The notes under the pieces were generated by a model. It saw nothing but the letters and a program-made list of their open reading frames with translations, did not search any database and was not told the DNA's origin. Of a DNA stretch of 64,000 bases, positions 27,986 to 37,448 are shown one piece after another. The number at the start of each line of letters is the position of its first letter. Position 1 is the first letter of the stretch. Origin of the DNA: Bog-473 sp963800725. GTDB lineage: Bacteria; Actinomycetota; Acidimicrobiia; Acidimicrobiales; RAAP-2. Both the position numbers and the translations under genes were made by a program. The stretch is from assembly GCA_963800725.1 (NCBI GenBank), contig CAWDCE010000009.1, positions 1-64,000 of the forward strand, read 5' to 3'.

Positions 27986-28450
27986 ATGACCTATGCCGTT
28001 CTGCGAGACCCGTGACATTCGGTGCCCGGGCCCATCGGCTGTGGGACCTGGTGTCGGATCTGCCGAAGATGGGCGTAGCTCTCCCCGGAGAATTCGGGCG
28101 GATCGTGGGTCAAGGGAGCAACCGGGCCGGCGCCGGGGGCGATGTTCGTCGGGACCAATCGCAACGGCGTCCGGCGCTGGAAGACCACGGCGACCGTCGT
28201 CGAGTGCGAGCCCGCCGAGGTCTTCGAGATCGCCATCAGTTCGGGACCGGTGCCGATCGCCAACTGGCGCTACGAGTTCACCGAGATCGACGGTGGATGC
28301 CGGGTGAGTGAGTCGTGGGTCGACCATCGGCCCCGATGGATGCGGATCGCGGCCCGGCCGCTTGGTCGTCACGACGGCGACAACGCCCGGGAGCAGATGT
28401 CGGCCACCTTGGCCAACTTGGCTCGCGTGGCCGAGCAGTCGCCGACATAG
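27986..28450 (+). CDS. SRPBCC-family (START-like) protein, two apparent frameshifts
   Basis: A small START-fold protein of about 155 residues that must be read in shifting frames: MTYAV, then ARPVTFGARAHRLWDLVSDLPKMG, then SPENSGGSWVKGATGPAPGA continuing to the stop at 28450. The junctions are near 28000 and 28073, and the first and last parts share one frame. The LWDLVSDLPKMG and VGTNRNGVRRWKTTATVVE segments are typical of polyketide-cyclase-like SRPBCC proteins, which bind hydrophobic ligands. Two shifts in one short gene mean either decay or poor sequence; the second is favoured by the wider pattern. Confidence 0.6.
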
Positions 28451-28479
28451 CGCGACTGCGCCACGGCGCCAGGCGCGGT

Positions 28480-29142
28480 CTATGTCTGTGCTGGATTCGC
28501 ACTCTGACGCGGCCCCTCGAGGCCACTGCGGCGCCGCAAATGCGCTGCCGCGACACGATCGCCCGGGCCGCGGCGCGCATCGAGACGATCGGCGACGGCG
28601 CGTCGATGGTCGATATCGACGTTGCCGCCGTACTTGAACTTGGCTCTGACCTCGTCGACGTCGATGATGATGCCCAAGATGGCACCGAGCTGCTTGGCGT
28701 GAACCTCGGCTGGATCCGCGATGTCGACGTCGGGCTGAAAGAATTCAGTTTGGCGTCGGAGCAGCGGCGCCACGCTGTGCGCTTGACGTCGTTCGTCGAG
28801 CACCGTTGCCGTCCCGATGAACTGCACCGCGGCGTAGTAGGTCGTCGGGATCCCGAGGCGCTCATCCTCTCCCTCGAGGGCCTTCCACGATGAGGGGATG
28901 TGGGTCCAGTCGCCGGCCACGCTCAAGAGGACGCGGGGATTCTCGGCCAGGGCCGCGAAGACCGGATTGGCCCGCACCAGGTGCAGGCGCACCGTGGTCG
29001 CATCGAGGACGAACGGGGTGGGGACGACGATGGGGATCGAACGGTCACGGCCGGACGCGACGAGGTGACCGAACGGGTGCGCTTCTACGAAAGTGCGCCA
29101 CTCGGACTCGCCGAGGGTGGCATCTTGAGGGGCGATATACAC
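28480..29142 (-). CDS. PaiB-like FMN-binding split-barrel protein
   Basis: A 220-residue protein starting at GTG (VYIAPQD) four bases after the FadD stop. HPFGHLVASGRDRSIPIVVPTPFVLD, RANPVFAAL and HIPSSWKALEGEDERLGIPTTYYAAVQF are the landmarks of the PaiB/FMN-binding regulator family. PaiB was described as a repressor in Bacillus, but most relatives bind FMN or heme and may be enzymes. A regulatory role is uncertain here. It probably belongs to the synthetase operon. Confidence 0.75.
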   Translation of the reverse strand: MYIAPQDATLGESEWRTFVEAHPFGHLVASGRDRSIPIVVPTPFVLDATTVRLHLVRANPVFAALAENPRVLLSVAGDWTHIPSSWKALEGEDERLGIPTTYYAAVQFIGTATVLDERRQAHSVAPLLRRQTEFFQPDVDIADPAEVHAKQLGAILGIIIDVDEVRAKFKYGGNVDIDHRRAVADRLDARRGPGDRVAAAHLRRRSGLEGPRQSANPAQT

Positions 29143-29146
29143 CGCG

Positions 29147-30787
29147 TTAGCTGACGGCTCCGAGCTCCGCGATCGACTCGCCGCGATGCCGTTTGTAATC
29201 GACCTTGCCGTTGGGGGCACGGCCGATCGTCTCGACGGTGCGGATGTGGCGGGGTGCCTTGTAGCTGGCGAGGCGAACCTTGACGTGCTCGATGAGCTCG
29301 ACCTCGCCTGGATGTGCGTCCGACGCCACCGTCGGGTCGAGTTCGATCACCGCGACGATCTGTTCGCCGAAGGTCGGGTGCGGGATCCCGACGACGACCG
29401 CGTCGTGAACGGCATCGTGGGTCTTGAGTGCTTCTTCGACTTCTTCGGGGAAGATCTTCTCGCCGCCCGAGTTGATGCAGACCGAACCGCGCCCGAGCAG
29501 GTGGATCGAGCCGTCGGCGCGCAACCTGGGCAAAGTCACCCGGCACCGAGTACCGCACGCCGTCAATCTCGCGGAATGTGCGGTCGGACTTCTCGGTGTC
29601 CTTGTAGTAGCCGAGGGGGTTGCGCCCCCCGAGGGCGAGGATCCCGATCTCGTCTGAGCCCGCGACGACCTCGCCACCGTTCTCGCTGAGGACCTTGACA
29701 TCGGGCCCGAGCGTGAAGCTGGCGGTGCTCGCCGCGTTGCCCCGGCCCGAGATCGACATGCCCATCCCGAGGGCTTCGGACGAACTGAAGGTATCGACCA
29801 ACAGCATCGTGTCGTTATGGGCCAAGAGTTCCTCTTTGATCGACTCACTCCACATGGCACCCGAGGAGATCACCATGGCCAGTGAACTGAGGTCCCAGTG
29901 ATCGGCGGGATGGGCGTCGAGCGTCGAGATGAGCGGGCGTGAAAATGGGTCACCCACGATGACCAGACAGTTCACCTTCTCGCGCTCGACCGTGTCGAGG
30001 AGCTCGACCGGGTCGTATTTGCGCTTTTCGAGCAAGACAACCCGGCCGCCTTCGGACAAGATGACATTGGCGGTGAACCCCCCGGTCCCGTGCATCAGCG
30101 GGCATGCGGGCAGCAAGGTGAGGTCGATCCGACCGGCCGAGACGGCTTCGCGGACCGCCTCTATGCCGCCGTGTTCGGGATAGCGGCGGATGCCACCGCC
30201 GATAAGGCGGACGAAGAGGTCGTCTTGTCGCCACATGACTCCCTTGGGCATACCCGTCGTGCCCCCGGTGTAGAGCATGAACAGGTCGTCACCGCTTCGA
30301 CCCCATGGCGCGGCGGTCCGTCCTGTGGCCGAGGAGGCGGCGTCTTGGTAGGGGGTGGCCCAGTCCGGCACGGGCCCGATCCGTCGTCGATCCAGAGCCA
30401 GCCTCGAATGGCCGGTAGCCGGTCCCTGATGTGCCCGATTCGTTGTGCAAAGGCACCGTGGAAGATCACCGCAACCGCATCGGCGTTCTCCCACAAGTAA
30501 GTGAGTTCCTCGTCGGCGTAGCGGTAGTTGGTATTGATGGGGACCAGGCCGATCTTGAACGCGCCAAAGAGGCTCTGGAGGTATTCGGGGGAGTTGTACA
30601 GGTACAAGGCAACCTTGTCTTGTTGAGACACCCCGAGGTCCAGCAGGTACCGCGCGATGCCGTCGGCCCCGCGATCGAATTCTTCCCAACTCATATTGCG
30701 GTCGCCCTGGGTGATGGCGACGGCGTCAGGCTGGAGTTCGGCAACGGTCTCCCAGACGTCCCCGTAGTTCCAGTTGGTTGCGCTCAT
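29147..30787 (-). CDS. Second FadD19-like acyl-CoA synthetase, two apparent frameshifts
   Basis: About 546 residues in three frames. MSATNWNYGDVWETVAEL to GWLWIDDGS is joined near 30374 to GPVPDWATPYQDAA through PGDFAQV, and near 29523 to RADGSIHLLGRGSVCINSGGE. Motifs include LYTGGTTGMPKGVMWRQDD, SSSEALG, GDFAQVRADGS and APNGKVDYK. It is a paralogue of the synthetase at 25378-27004. It is followed by the PaiB-like gene and divergent from an acyl-CoA dehydrogenase gene, which suggests a separate acyl-CoA oxidation unit. No KstR-type site fits its promoter. Confidence 0.78.
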
Positions 30788-30854
30788 GGCCCCCGCTCCT
30801 TGGTCACAGTTACCGCTGCGTCGTCGCCGACCGCCTTCAGCCTACGCTTCGCGG

Positions 30855-31997
30855 GTGGATCTCGGACTTCCAGACGACAACGATCCTCGGCGCCTCGAAC
30901 TGCGCCGGTGGTTGGCGTCGCATCCGAATCCGAGCGGCCGCCAGCTCGCCGAGGCCGGCTACGTGGCTCCACACTGGCCCCCGCCCTTCGGTCGTGACGC
31001 CGATCCGATCACCCAGTTGGTCATCGACGAGGAGCTGCGCGCCGCCGGGGTGCGGCGACCGATCAATCCCATCGGCATTGGTTGGGCCGGCCCGACCCTC
31101 ATGTACGCCGGCACTGATGAGCAAAAGGAGCGATGGCTGTGGTCGCTGCTCTCGGGCGAGGAGTTCTGGTGCCAGCTCTTCAGTGAACCTGGCGCCGGCT
31201 CGGACCTTGCGGCACTGAGCACCCGGGCCGAGCGTGACGGCGACGAATGGGTCGTCAACGGATCGAAGGTGTGGACCAGCTACGCCCACATTGCGAAATG
31301 GGGGATCCTCTTGGCCCGGACCGACCCCGCAGCGACCAAGCACCAGGGCATTTCGTACTTCGTCTGCCCCATGGACGCTGCGGGCATCGAGATCCGCCCC
31401 TTGGTCGACATGACCGGTGTGCACGCCTTCAACGAGGTGTTCTTCCACGACGTGCGCCTCGGTGGCGATCACCTCATCGGCGCCGAACACGGGGGCTGGG
31501 AGTTGGCCAAGGTCACGCTCGGTAACGAGCGCGTCTCGTTGTCGGGCGAGGGGGCCCTGTGGGGCATGGGGCCGACCGCCGACGACCTGGTCGGCCTCAT
31601 TGCCAATGCGGGGGGCGTGCGGGACCCAGTGTTGCGGCACCGCTTGGTCGAGGTCTGGATGGAGGGCCAGCTGCTGAGCCTGCTGCGCCTGCGGACGGTG
31701 TCGGCGATCTTGGCGGGCCGGGCTCCGGGGCCAGAGGCATCGGTGCGCAAGGCCATCGCCGACGCCCACGGCCAGCACATTATGAACCTGGCTCGCGACT
31801 TGGCTGGCCCCTTTGGGCAGTTGGCGGGCACCGGCCCGGTCGGCGGATGGGGCGACACCGCGGTGCCCGTCGGTGCGGACAGCACCTGGTCGCAGGGATT
31901 CTTGTTCTCACCTGCGTTGACGGTCGGCGGTGGGACCGCCGAGGTGCAGCGCAACATCGTGGCCGAAAAGGTGCTCGGCCTGCCGCGCGATCCGTAG
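30855..31997 (+). CDS. Acyl-CoA dehydrogenase
   Basis: A 380-residue acyl-CoA dehydrogenase starting at GTG (VDLGLPDDNDPRR). It carries LFSEPGAGSDLAALSTRAERDGDEWVVNG (FAD/substrate loop), FFHDVRLGGDHLIG and GGGTAEVQRNIVAEKVLGLPRDP. It is not closely like the ChsE subunits and seems self-sufficient. Divergent from the second FadD19-like gene, it could act on the thioester that enzyme makes. The preceding 67 bases hold no convincing operator. Confidence 0.82.
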   Translation: MDLGLPDDNDPRRLELRRWLASHPNPSGRQLAEAGYVAPHWPPPFGRDADPITQLVIDEELRAAGVRRPINPIGIGWAGPTLMYAGTDEQKERWLWSLLSGEEFWCQLFSEPGAGSDLAALSTRAERDGDEWVVNGSKVWTSYAHIAKWGILLARTDPAATKHQGISYFVCPMDAAGIEIRPLVDMTGVHAFNEVFFHDVRLGGDHLIGAEHGGWELAKVTLGNERVSLSGEGALWGMGPTADDLVGLIANAGGVRDPVLRHRLVEVWMEGQLLSLLRLRTVSAILAGRAPGPEASVRKAIADAHGQHIMNLARDLAGPFGQLAGTGPVGGWGDTAVPVGADSTWSQGFLFSPALTVGGGTAEVQRNIVAEKVLGLPRDP

Positions 31998-32029
31998 CAC
32001 CGAGCCGTCGGGCGCACCGAAGCAGTCGT

Positions 32030-32506
32030 TCAGGTGGGAAGCGGCCCCGCGTCGCCAAAGCCCTGCCGAACGCCCTGACCAGCTCGCGCCGTCAGCTGCT
32101 CGGGCTCGTAGACCATGAGGTAGGCGTTGACGGCATGATCGTGTGAACGGTTCTTGAAGACCTCGGCGAGCACGGCGGGGTCGTCGGCCTCGTCCTCGTG
32201 GACAAACACCTCGAGAATGGGGGTGTTCGTCATGAGCTGGGCCGTCATGATGCCCGTCGACGCCTCATGGGCACAGACCTTGTCGACCGCTTCCTTGCCC
32301 GGCATACCGAGGGCGACCACGATCACGCATCCGTCCTGCTCGATCAGGCGCTTGGCCGCGACGGCCAGGTCTTTGAAACCAGGCACCGTCCGGCGGATCG
32401 TGGTGAATTTGGTGCCGTAACCAGGGCATTTTGCGAGGGCGTCCAGGGCCTCGCCACCCATGTCGTAGCGGGCGAACATGGTGTCGACCACTCCAATGGA
32501 ATCCAT
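32030..32506 (-). CDS. ribC: Archaeal-type riboflavin synthase
   Basis: A 158-residue protein that follows archaeal riboflavin synthase (Methanocaldococcus RibC type) along its whole length. The landmarks are IGVVDTMFARYDMG, RTVPGFKDLAVA, VALGMPGKEAVDKVCAHEAS, LMTNTPILEVFVHEDEA and a GQGVRQGFGDAGP ending. The enzyme dismutates two 6,7-dimethyl-8-ribityllumazine molecules into riboflavin and is related to lumazine synthase, not to bacterial RibE. Finding it in a bacterial genome is unusual. It is divergent from the biotin genes across a 53-base gap with an inverted repeat. No other rib gene is nearby. Confidence 0.85.
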   Translation of the reverse strand: MDSIGVVDTMFARYDMGGEALDALAKCPGYGTKFTTIRRTVPGFKDLAVAAKRLIEQDGCVIVVALGMPGKEAVDKVCAHEASTGIMTAQLMTNTPILEVFVHEDEADDPAVLAEVFKNRSHDHAVNAYLMVYEPEQLTARAGQGVRQGFGDAGPLPT

Positions 32507-32509
32507 GAC

Positions 32510-32526
32510 CCATTGTCGCGCAATGG
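32510..32526. promoter_or_regulatory. Inverted repeat between ribC-like and bioA
   Basis: CCATTG-TCGCG-CAATGG, six perfect base pairs with partial extension on both sides, sits in the 53-base divergent promoter gap. It could be the operator of a biotin or flavin regulator. It does not match any biotin operator I know well enough to name. Confidence 0.4.
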
Positions 32527-32559
32527 ACCAGCGGGTCAGGTTGGTCGAGAATCAGGGGC

Positions 32560-33857
32560 ATGAGCGCACAGCGGGCAGATTGGGTCGAGCGGGATGCAGC
32601 CGTGGTCTGGCACGGCTTCACTCAGATGTCGGTGTACACAGAGAACGCCCCGTTGGTGATCGAGCGGGCCGAGGGCCGTGAGCTGATCGACGCCGACGGC
32701 CGACGGTACCTCGACGCCATCTCGTCGCTGTGGGTCAATACGCTCGGGCATTGCGTGCCCGAGCTCGACGCCGCGCTTGCCGCCCAGGCCGCCAAGGTGT
32801 CGCATTCGACGATGCTCGGCAACGGCAACACCGTGGTGGTCGAACTGGCCGAGGCGCTGCGTGAGGTGGTGCCTGTTGAGCGACCACATTTCTTGTTCGC
32901 GGCCGACGGCGCGGTCGCGGTCGAACAGGCCATCAAGATCGCCTACCAGTACTGGGTCAACCGTGGCATCGAGGGCCGCACCCGTTTCCTCGCGCTCGGC
33001 GACGCATACCACGGCGACACGCTCGGGTCGCTGTCCGTCGGTGATGGTGGCGTGTTCAGTGCGGTCTTCGACCCACTGTGCTTCCCCGTGCTGCGCACGC
33101 CCGGTTACGCAGACCCGGGGTGGGCGGCCAAGGCGTGCGCCGCCGTCGAGACCCATGCGGGGGAACTGGCGGCCGTGGTCATCGAACCGCTGGTGCAGGG
33201 CGCGGCAGGCATGTTGTGCGCGTCTCCAGGCGATGTCGCCGCGCTCGGGCGTGCCTGCGTGGACAACGACGTGTTGTTGATCTGCGATGAGGTGGCAACC
33301 GGCTTCGGTCGCACCGGGACGTTGTTCGCGTCCGAGCAGTGCGGTGTGCGTCCAGATCTCATGTGTGTCGGCAAGGGCATCACCGGCGGGTATCTCGCCA
33401 TGTCCGCCACCATTGCCTCGGGTGAGGTATTCGATGCTTTCTTGGGACCCGACCTCGGGCCGCAGACCTTCTTCCACGGTCATTCCTACGGCGGCAACGC
33501 CCTGGCCGCCGCGGTCGCCCTCGAACACCTGCGCTTACTCGAGCACCAAGACGTGTTGGCCAATGTGATCGAGCGGTCCGAGCAGTTGGCGTCCTTGCTC
33601 GATGAGCGGATCGCGGGGCGCACGGGCGTGGCGCGGTGCGCCAACGTGGATTGATGGTCGGGGTCGAGTTGGCCCCCCCGGGTCCGGGGCTGCGCTGGGG
33701 GCGCCGGGTCTGCGCCGGTGCAGTTGCCCGTGGGGTCCTGCTTCGACCACTCGGTGACGTCGTGGTGATCATGCCGCCGCTCACGACGACGGCCGAAGAG
33801 ATCGAGCGCATCGTGGACGCCCTCGAAGCGGCACTCAATGAGGTGAGCGGTTCATGA
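32560..33857 (+). CDS. bioA: Adenosylmethionine-8-amino-7-oxononanoate aminotransferase, apparent frameshift
   Basis: A class III PLP aminotransferase of about 432 residues that makes 7,8-diaminononanoate in biotin synthesis. SSLWVNTLGH, FFHGHSYGGNALAAA and LICDEVATGFGRTG are BioA signatures, and the PLP lysine is Lys272 in CVGKGITGG. The first frame ends at 33654 just after RTGVAR. A second frame from about 33636 continues VRQRGLMVGVELAPPG to 33857, the normal BioA C-terminus. A one-base error near 33632 explains this. The stop overlaps the bioF start (ATGA). Confidence 0.87.
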
Positions 33858-35071
33858 GCGATTCGTCCTGGGACGCGTGGGTGCGCTCCCGGCTCGGTGA
33901 GGTCATCGACGGCGGACGGTGGCGCTCTCCACGCCAATTCGACGCCCATGGCCCGGCGGGAGAGCTGAGCGCCCTCGGCGGGCGGCCCGGTGGCGCAGCT
34001 TCGGTGGTGTCGTTTGCCTCGAACGACTATCTCGGCCTCAGCGTCCATCCGACGGTGGTGGCGGCGGCGGGTGAGGCACTCGCCCGTTGGGGCGCCGGGT
34101 CGGGAGCTTCGCGATTGATCACCGGATCTCGCCCGGTGCATTTCGCGCTCGAGCGCGCCTTGGCGCAATGGAAGGGCACCGAGGCGGCGATCTGTTTTTC
34201 GAGTGGCTTCGCCGCCAACGTCGGAGTGCTCGCCACCTTGGGTGGCCCCGACGTGCGCATCTTGTCGGATGAACTCAATCACGCCAGCATCATCGACGGG
34301 TGTCGCATGTCGCGCTCGCGACTCGGTGTCTATGGGCACTGCGACACGGACCACCTCGAGGCGCTTTTGGGGGAGAGCGATCCCGCGACTGTGACCATCG
34401 TCGTCACCGACACCGTGTTCTCCATGGATGGCGATGTCGCCCCGATCGACCGGATCGCCGAGCTTTGCCGGATTCACGGGGCGCTCTTGGTCATCGATGA
34501 GGCGCACGCGGTACTCGGGCCTGAGGTCGGATCCGAGATTGGTGGTCCCGATGACGAGCTGGCCTTGGTGCGGGTGGGGACGCTGTCCAAGACGCTTGGT
34601 TCGTTGGGCGGATTCGTCGCGGCCTCGCGCAACGTGATCGATCTCCTCATCAATCTCGCCCGGCCCTATATCTTCACCACCGCCCTCACCCCGGCCGATG
34701 CCGCGGCGGCTTTGGCGGCCGTCGAGGTTCTCCAATCAAACGAAGGGCGCCAGTTGACCGCTCGACTGGCCGCGCTGGTCGACCAGGTGGCCGGCCCGGA
34801 TCATCCGAGCCCGATCATCGCGGTGGTGCTCGGGAGCGAAGAGCGGGCACTCGGCGCCAGCGCGGCATTGCTCGATGAAGGACTGTGGGTCCCCGCCATT
34901 CGGCCCCCGACCGTGCCGGTCGGCACGAGCCGCTTGCGCGTCACCCTCTCGGCCGCCCACAGCGACGCCCAGGTGTCCCGCCTCTGCGCCGCCCTCTCTG
35001 CATTCAAGGAGAGCGAGCCTGCAGCCCCAGGGAGTGGACCGGTCGCCACGGCGGCGAGCGCAGCCCGCTAG
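33854..35071 (+). CDS. bioF: 8-amino-7-oxononanoate synthase
   Basis: A 405-residue alpha-oxoamine synthase that condenses pimeloyl-thioester with alanine. SFASNDYLGL, GAGSGASRLITGS, SDELNHASIIDG, IDEAHAVLG and the PLP Lys246 in TLSKTLGSLGG are all in place. Length and order are normal for BioF. The ATG overlaps the bioA stop by four bases and bioD follows ten bases later, giving a compact bioA-bioF-bioD operon. bioB is not in the window. Confidence 0.92.
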   Translation: MSDSSWDAWVRSRLGEVIDGGRWRSPRQFDAHGPAGELSALGGRPGGAASVVSFASNDYLGLSVHPTVVAAAGEALARWGAGSGASRLITGSRPVHFALERALAQWKGTEAAICFSSGFAANVGVLATLGGPDVRILSDELNHASIIDGCRMSRSRLGVYGHCDTDHLEALLGESDPATVTIVVTDTVFSMDGDVAPIDRIAELCRIHGALLVIDEAHAVLGPEVGSEIGGPDDELALVRVGTLSKTLGSLGGFVAASRNVIDLLINLARPYIFTTALTPADAAAALAAVEVLQSNEGRQLTARLAALVDQVAGPDHPSPIIAVVLGSEERALGASAALLDEGLWVPAIRPPTVPVGTSRLRVTLSAAHSDAQVSRLCAALSAFKESEPAAPGSGPVATAASAAR

Positions 35072-35080
35072 CGCCCGGGG

Positions 35081-35764
35081 GTGGGATCGTTGCGGCCCGA
35101 CCGCGTCGTGCTCGTGGTCGGCACGGGCACCGAAGTTGGCAAGACCTGGGTCAGTGCCCAGTTGTTGGCGGCGTTGCGCGCCTCTGGGGTGGCGGTGGCC
35201 GCTCGCAAGTTGGCGCAGTCGTTCGAACGGGGGGAGGACCCAAGAGGTTTGGACTCCTCGCTGCTCGGGGCGGCGAGCGGTGAAGCACGCGAGGTCGTGT
35301 GCCCTGCCCATCGCTGTTACGACGTGGCAATGGCGCCGCCAATGGCTGCCGAAGTGCTCGGCCGCCCTGGATTCACCATGGCGGACCTCCTGGCCGAACT
35401 GCGCTGGCCCGAGGTGCGGGTGGACGTCGGACTCGTCGAGAGTGCGGGTGGGGTGCGCTCACCACAGGCCAATGACGGCGACGCCGTCGACCTGGCCCAG
35501 CAGCTCAACCCCGATGTCGTACTGCTCGTCGCCGACGCCGGTCTCGGCACCATCAACTCGGTCCGGCTCTCCATGGACGCGTTGGCGCAGCGCAACCGAA
35601 CGCCCGAGACCGCGGTGGTACTCAACCGCTTCGATGCCGCCGTTGACCTTCATCGACGCAACGCCCAGTGGCTGGGTGAACGCGATGGCTACCGGGTCAT
35701 CACCCTGCCCGCCGAGGTCTTGATCCTCACCGATTTGGTGCGAGGCCCACCTCGCCCGTCTTGA
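35081..35764 (+). CDS. bioD: Dethiobiotin synthetase
   Basis: A 227-residue ATP-dependent carboxylase-like enzyme that closes the ureido ring of dethiobiotin. The P-loop is GTGTEVGKTW (14-23), with ARKLAQSFERG for the substrate lysine region, LVESAGGVRSP and LLVADAGLGTINSVRLS matching the family. The start is GTG. It is the third gene of the biotin operon. The 149 bases that follow (35765-35913) contain no gene I can support. Confidence 0.9.
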   Translation: MGSLRPDRVVLVVGTGTEVGKTWVSAQLLAALRASGVAVAARKLAQSFERGEDPRGLDSSLLGAASGEAREVVCPAHRCYDVAMAPPMAAEVLGRPGFTMADLLAELRWPEVRVDVGLVESAGGVRSPQANDGDAVDLAQQLNPDVVLLVADAGLGTINSVRLSMDALAQRNRTPETAVVLNRFDAAVDLHRRNAQWLGERDGYRVITLPAEVLILTDLVRGPPRPS

Positions 35765-35913
35765 GGGGCAGGGAGTGCGATTGCGGCCGCGATGAGGGGC
35801 ATTTCGACGCTCACCGCCGTTGCGCGATGCCGTGCCCACCAATAGGCGATCCGCCATTGCAGTAAGTGTCGATGAAGTTGCGCATCTCTCCTTGAGCCTC
35901 CGGAAGGAAGAGA

Positions 35914-37311
35914 ATGCCGCGGACCAAGAAACTCCCGCTGATCACCCGTCTCATCGCGGCGTGCACGCTGGCCCTGGGTGCCATCGCCATGTTGTGGTCC
36001 CTCGAGAGTGAGGCGGTCGTCGCGGGCGGTGCCCCCGGTGGCGCTGCGCTCACGGTGTCCCCCGACACGGGTCTCGGCAACGGAGATGTCGTGCACGTGA
36101 CGGGTTCGGGGTTCGATCCCACCCAAGCAGTGAGTGTGGCCGAGTGCAGCGATGCCGCGGGCCAACCGAGCATTGCGGTCGGCGCGATGACCTTTGATGT
36201 CTCGTGTGGAGTGCCCGTCGCCCTCGTGGTGGGACCGGGCAACCGCGAGGTCGGCGCGAGCGTCGCGGTGTCGATCAGCGCCGGGATCACCGGCCCGCCG
36301 GTCGGAGGAACCGACAGTGACGGCACCGGTGCCGCCGCCGATGCGGCTGGTTTCCCGTGCCCGCCCACGGCGGCGCAGGCCGCCGCGGGCGCGCAATGTT
36401 CGATCGTGGCCCGCGACGCCGCCGGTGTCGTCGCCTCGGCCACCCTCTCCTTTGGTGCCCCCAATCAATCCGCTCCGCAGGATGCGGCCACCACGACGAG
36501 TGAAGTCCCCGTCGAGGTTACGACCACGACCACGACCACCGCGCCATCGACGACAACGACCCGACCCGTGGCCGTCACCGCACCCACTGCGTCGACGTCC
36601 ACGACCACTGCGGCGACCCGGCCGATGCTCGCACCGGCCGAAGCGGCCGCGGCCCCATCGGGCCCACATCTCGTCGCCACGCCGTCAACGGGTCTCAACG
36701 GCGGCTCCCTCGTCACCGTGACCGGCTCGGGGTTCGACGCCAACTCATTCGGGGGCCTCAGTGAATGCAGTGCGGTCTCCGCGCAACCGAGCGTCTCGGT
36801 GGGAGGTCGAGCACTGCCGGTCTCGTGCACCAATCCGCTCAAAGTCGCCGTGACCACGGATCGCCACGGCAGTTTCACCGCGAGCCCCTTCTCGGTGGTG
36901 GTGGGGGTCCCCGGCCCGCCGGCGAGCGGCACCGACAACCGGGGAGGAAGTGCGACCAGCGATGCCGCCGCCTTCCCCTGCCCACCGACGCCGGCCCAGG
37001 TGGTGGCCGGCAATCTCTGCGAGATCACATTCTTCGACGCCGCCGGCACCGCCACGTCGACCTCAATCGCCTTCGTGGCCTCGCCGTCACCGGCGCCTGC
37101 CGCCGGGCCCGCCGTACACGCCAGCGCACCGGGGACGCCGAGCTCCACCACTCCCGCCACCAGCGGGCCAAGCGGCAACGGCACGCTGGCCCAGACCGGC
37201 ATCAACGTGGTGCGCTTGGTGGCGAGTGGTGCGCTCATGATTGTGAGCGGCGTCGTGCTGGCAGCCCCGAGGCGGTCACGGCGGCCGAGGCCCCGTCACG
37301 CCCGGGTCTGA
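35914..37311 (+). CDS. Secreted LAXTG-anchored repeat protein
   Basis: A 465-residue surface protein. A signal peptide (about 1-38) is followed by two copies of an immunoglobulin-like/neocarzinostatin-like domain, each with VTGSGFD, an ECS motif, paired cysteines and FPCPPT (about 45-190 and 250-395). A Thr/Pro-rich linker separates them (about 192-245). The C-terminus is LAQTG (425-429), a hydrophobic stretch and an arginine-rich tail, the sorting signal of class E sortases. The protein is probably covalently attached to peptidoglycan. Its ligand is unknown. A GGAAGGAAG ribosome binding site precedes the ATG. Confidence 0.82.
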   Translation: MPRTKKLPLITRLIAACTLALGAIAMLWSLESEAVVAGGAPGGAALTVSPDTGLGNGDVVHVTGSGFDPTQAVSVAECSDAAGQPSIAVGAMTFDVSCGVPVALVVGPGNREVGASVAVSISAGITGPPVGGTDSDGTGAAADAAGFPCPPTAAQAAAGAQCSIVARDAAGVVASATLSFGAPNQSAPQDAATTTSEVPVEVTTTTTTTAPSTTTTRPVAVTAPTASTSTTTAATRPMLAPAEAAAAPSGPHLVATPSTGLNGGSLVTVTGSGFDANSFGGLSECSAVSAQPSVSVGGRALPVSCTNPLKVAVTTDRHGSFTASPFSVVVGVPGPPASGTDNRGGSATSDAAAFPCPPTPAQVVAGNLCEITFFDAAGTATSTSIAFVASPSPAPAAGPAVHASAPGTPSSTTPATSGPSGNGTLAQTGINVVRLVASGALMIVSGVVLAAPRRSRRPRPRHARV

Positions 37312-37448
37312 GCGAACGAACCGGACGCCCGCGATGGGCGCGTCGGACCGCGAGATGACAGGGTGTGACCCTCCGGCAAAAAAGCACGCACGACCAAGTC
37401 CACGATGACCGGATCCGGATCCGGCCCGCTGGCAGGAGGCAAAGGCAC

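Noticed and set aside
30788..30854. A KstR-type site in the gap between the second FadD19-like gene and the dehydrogenase
   Set aside because: TGGTCACAGTTACC keeps the GTT half but lacks AAC and the final A, so it fails the pattern.
13616..33857. Programmed ribosomal frameshifting as the cause of the broken frames
   Set aside because: The breaks occur in many unrelated genes, in both directions, without a shared slippery sequence.
33380..34735. A 451-codon minus-strand frame opposite bioF
   Set aside because: Shadow of BioF/BioA coding sequence with no family motif.
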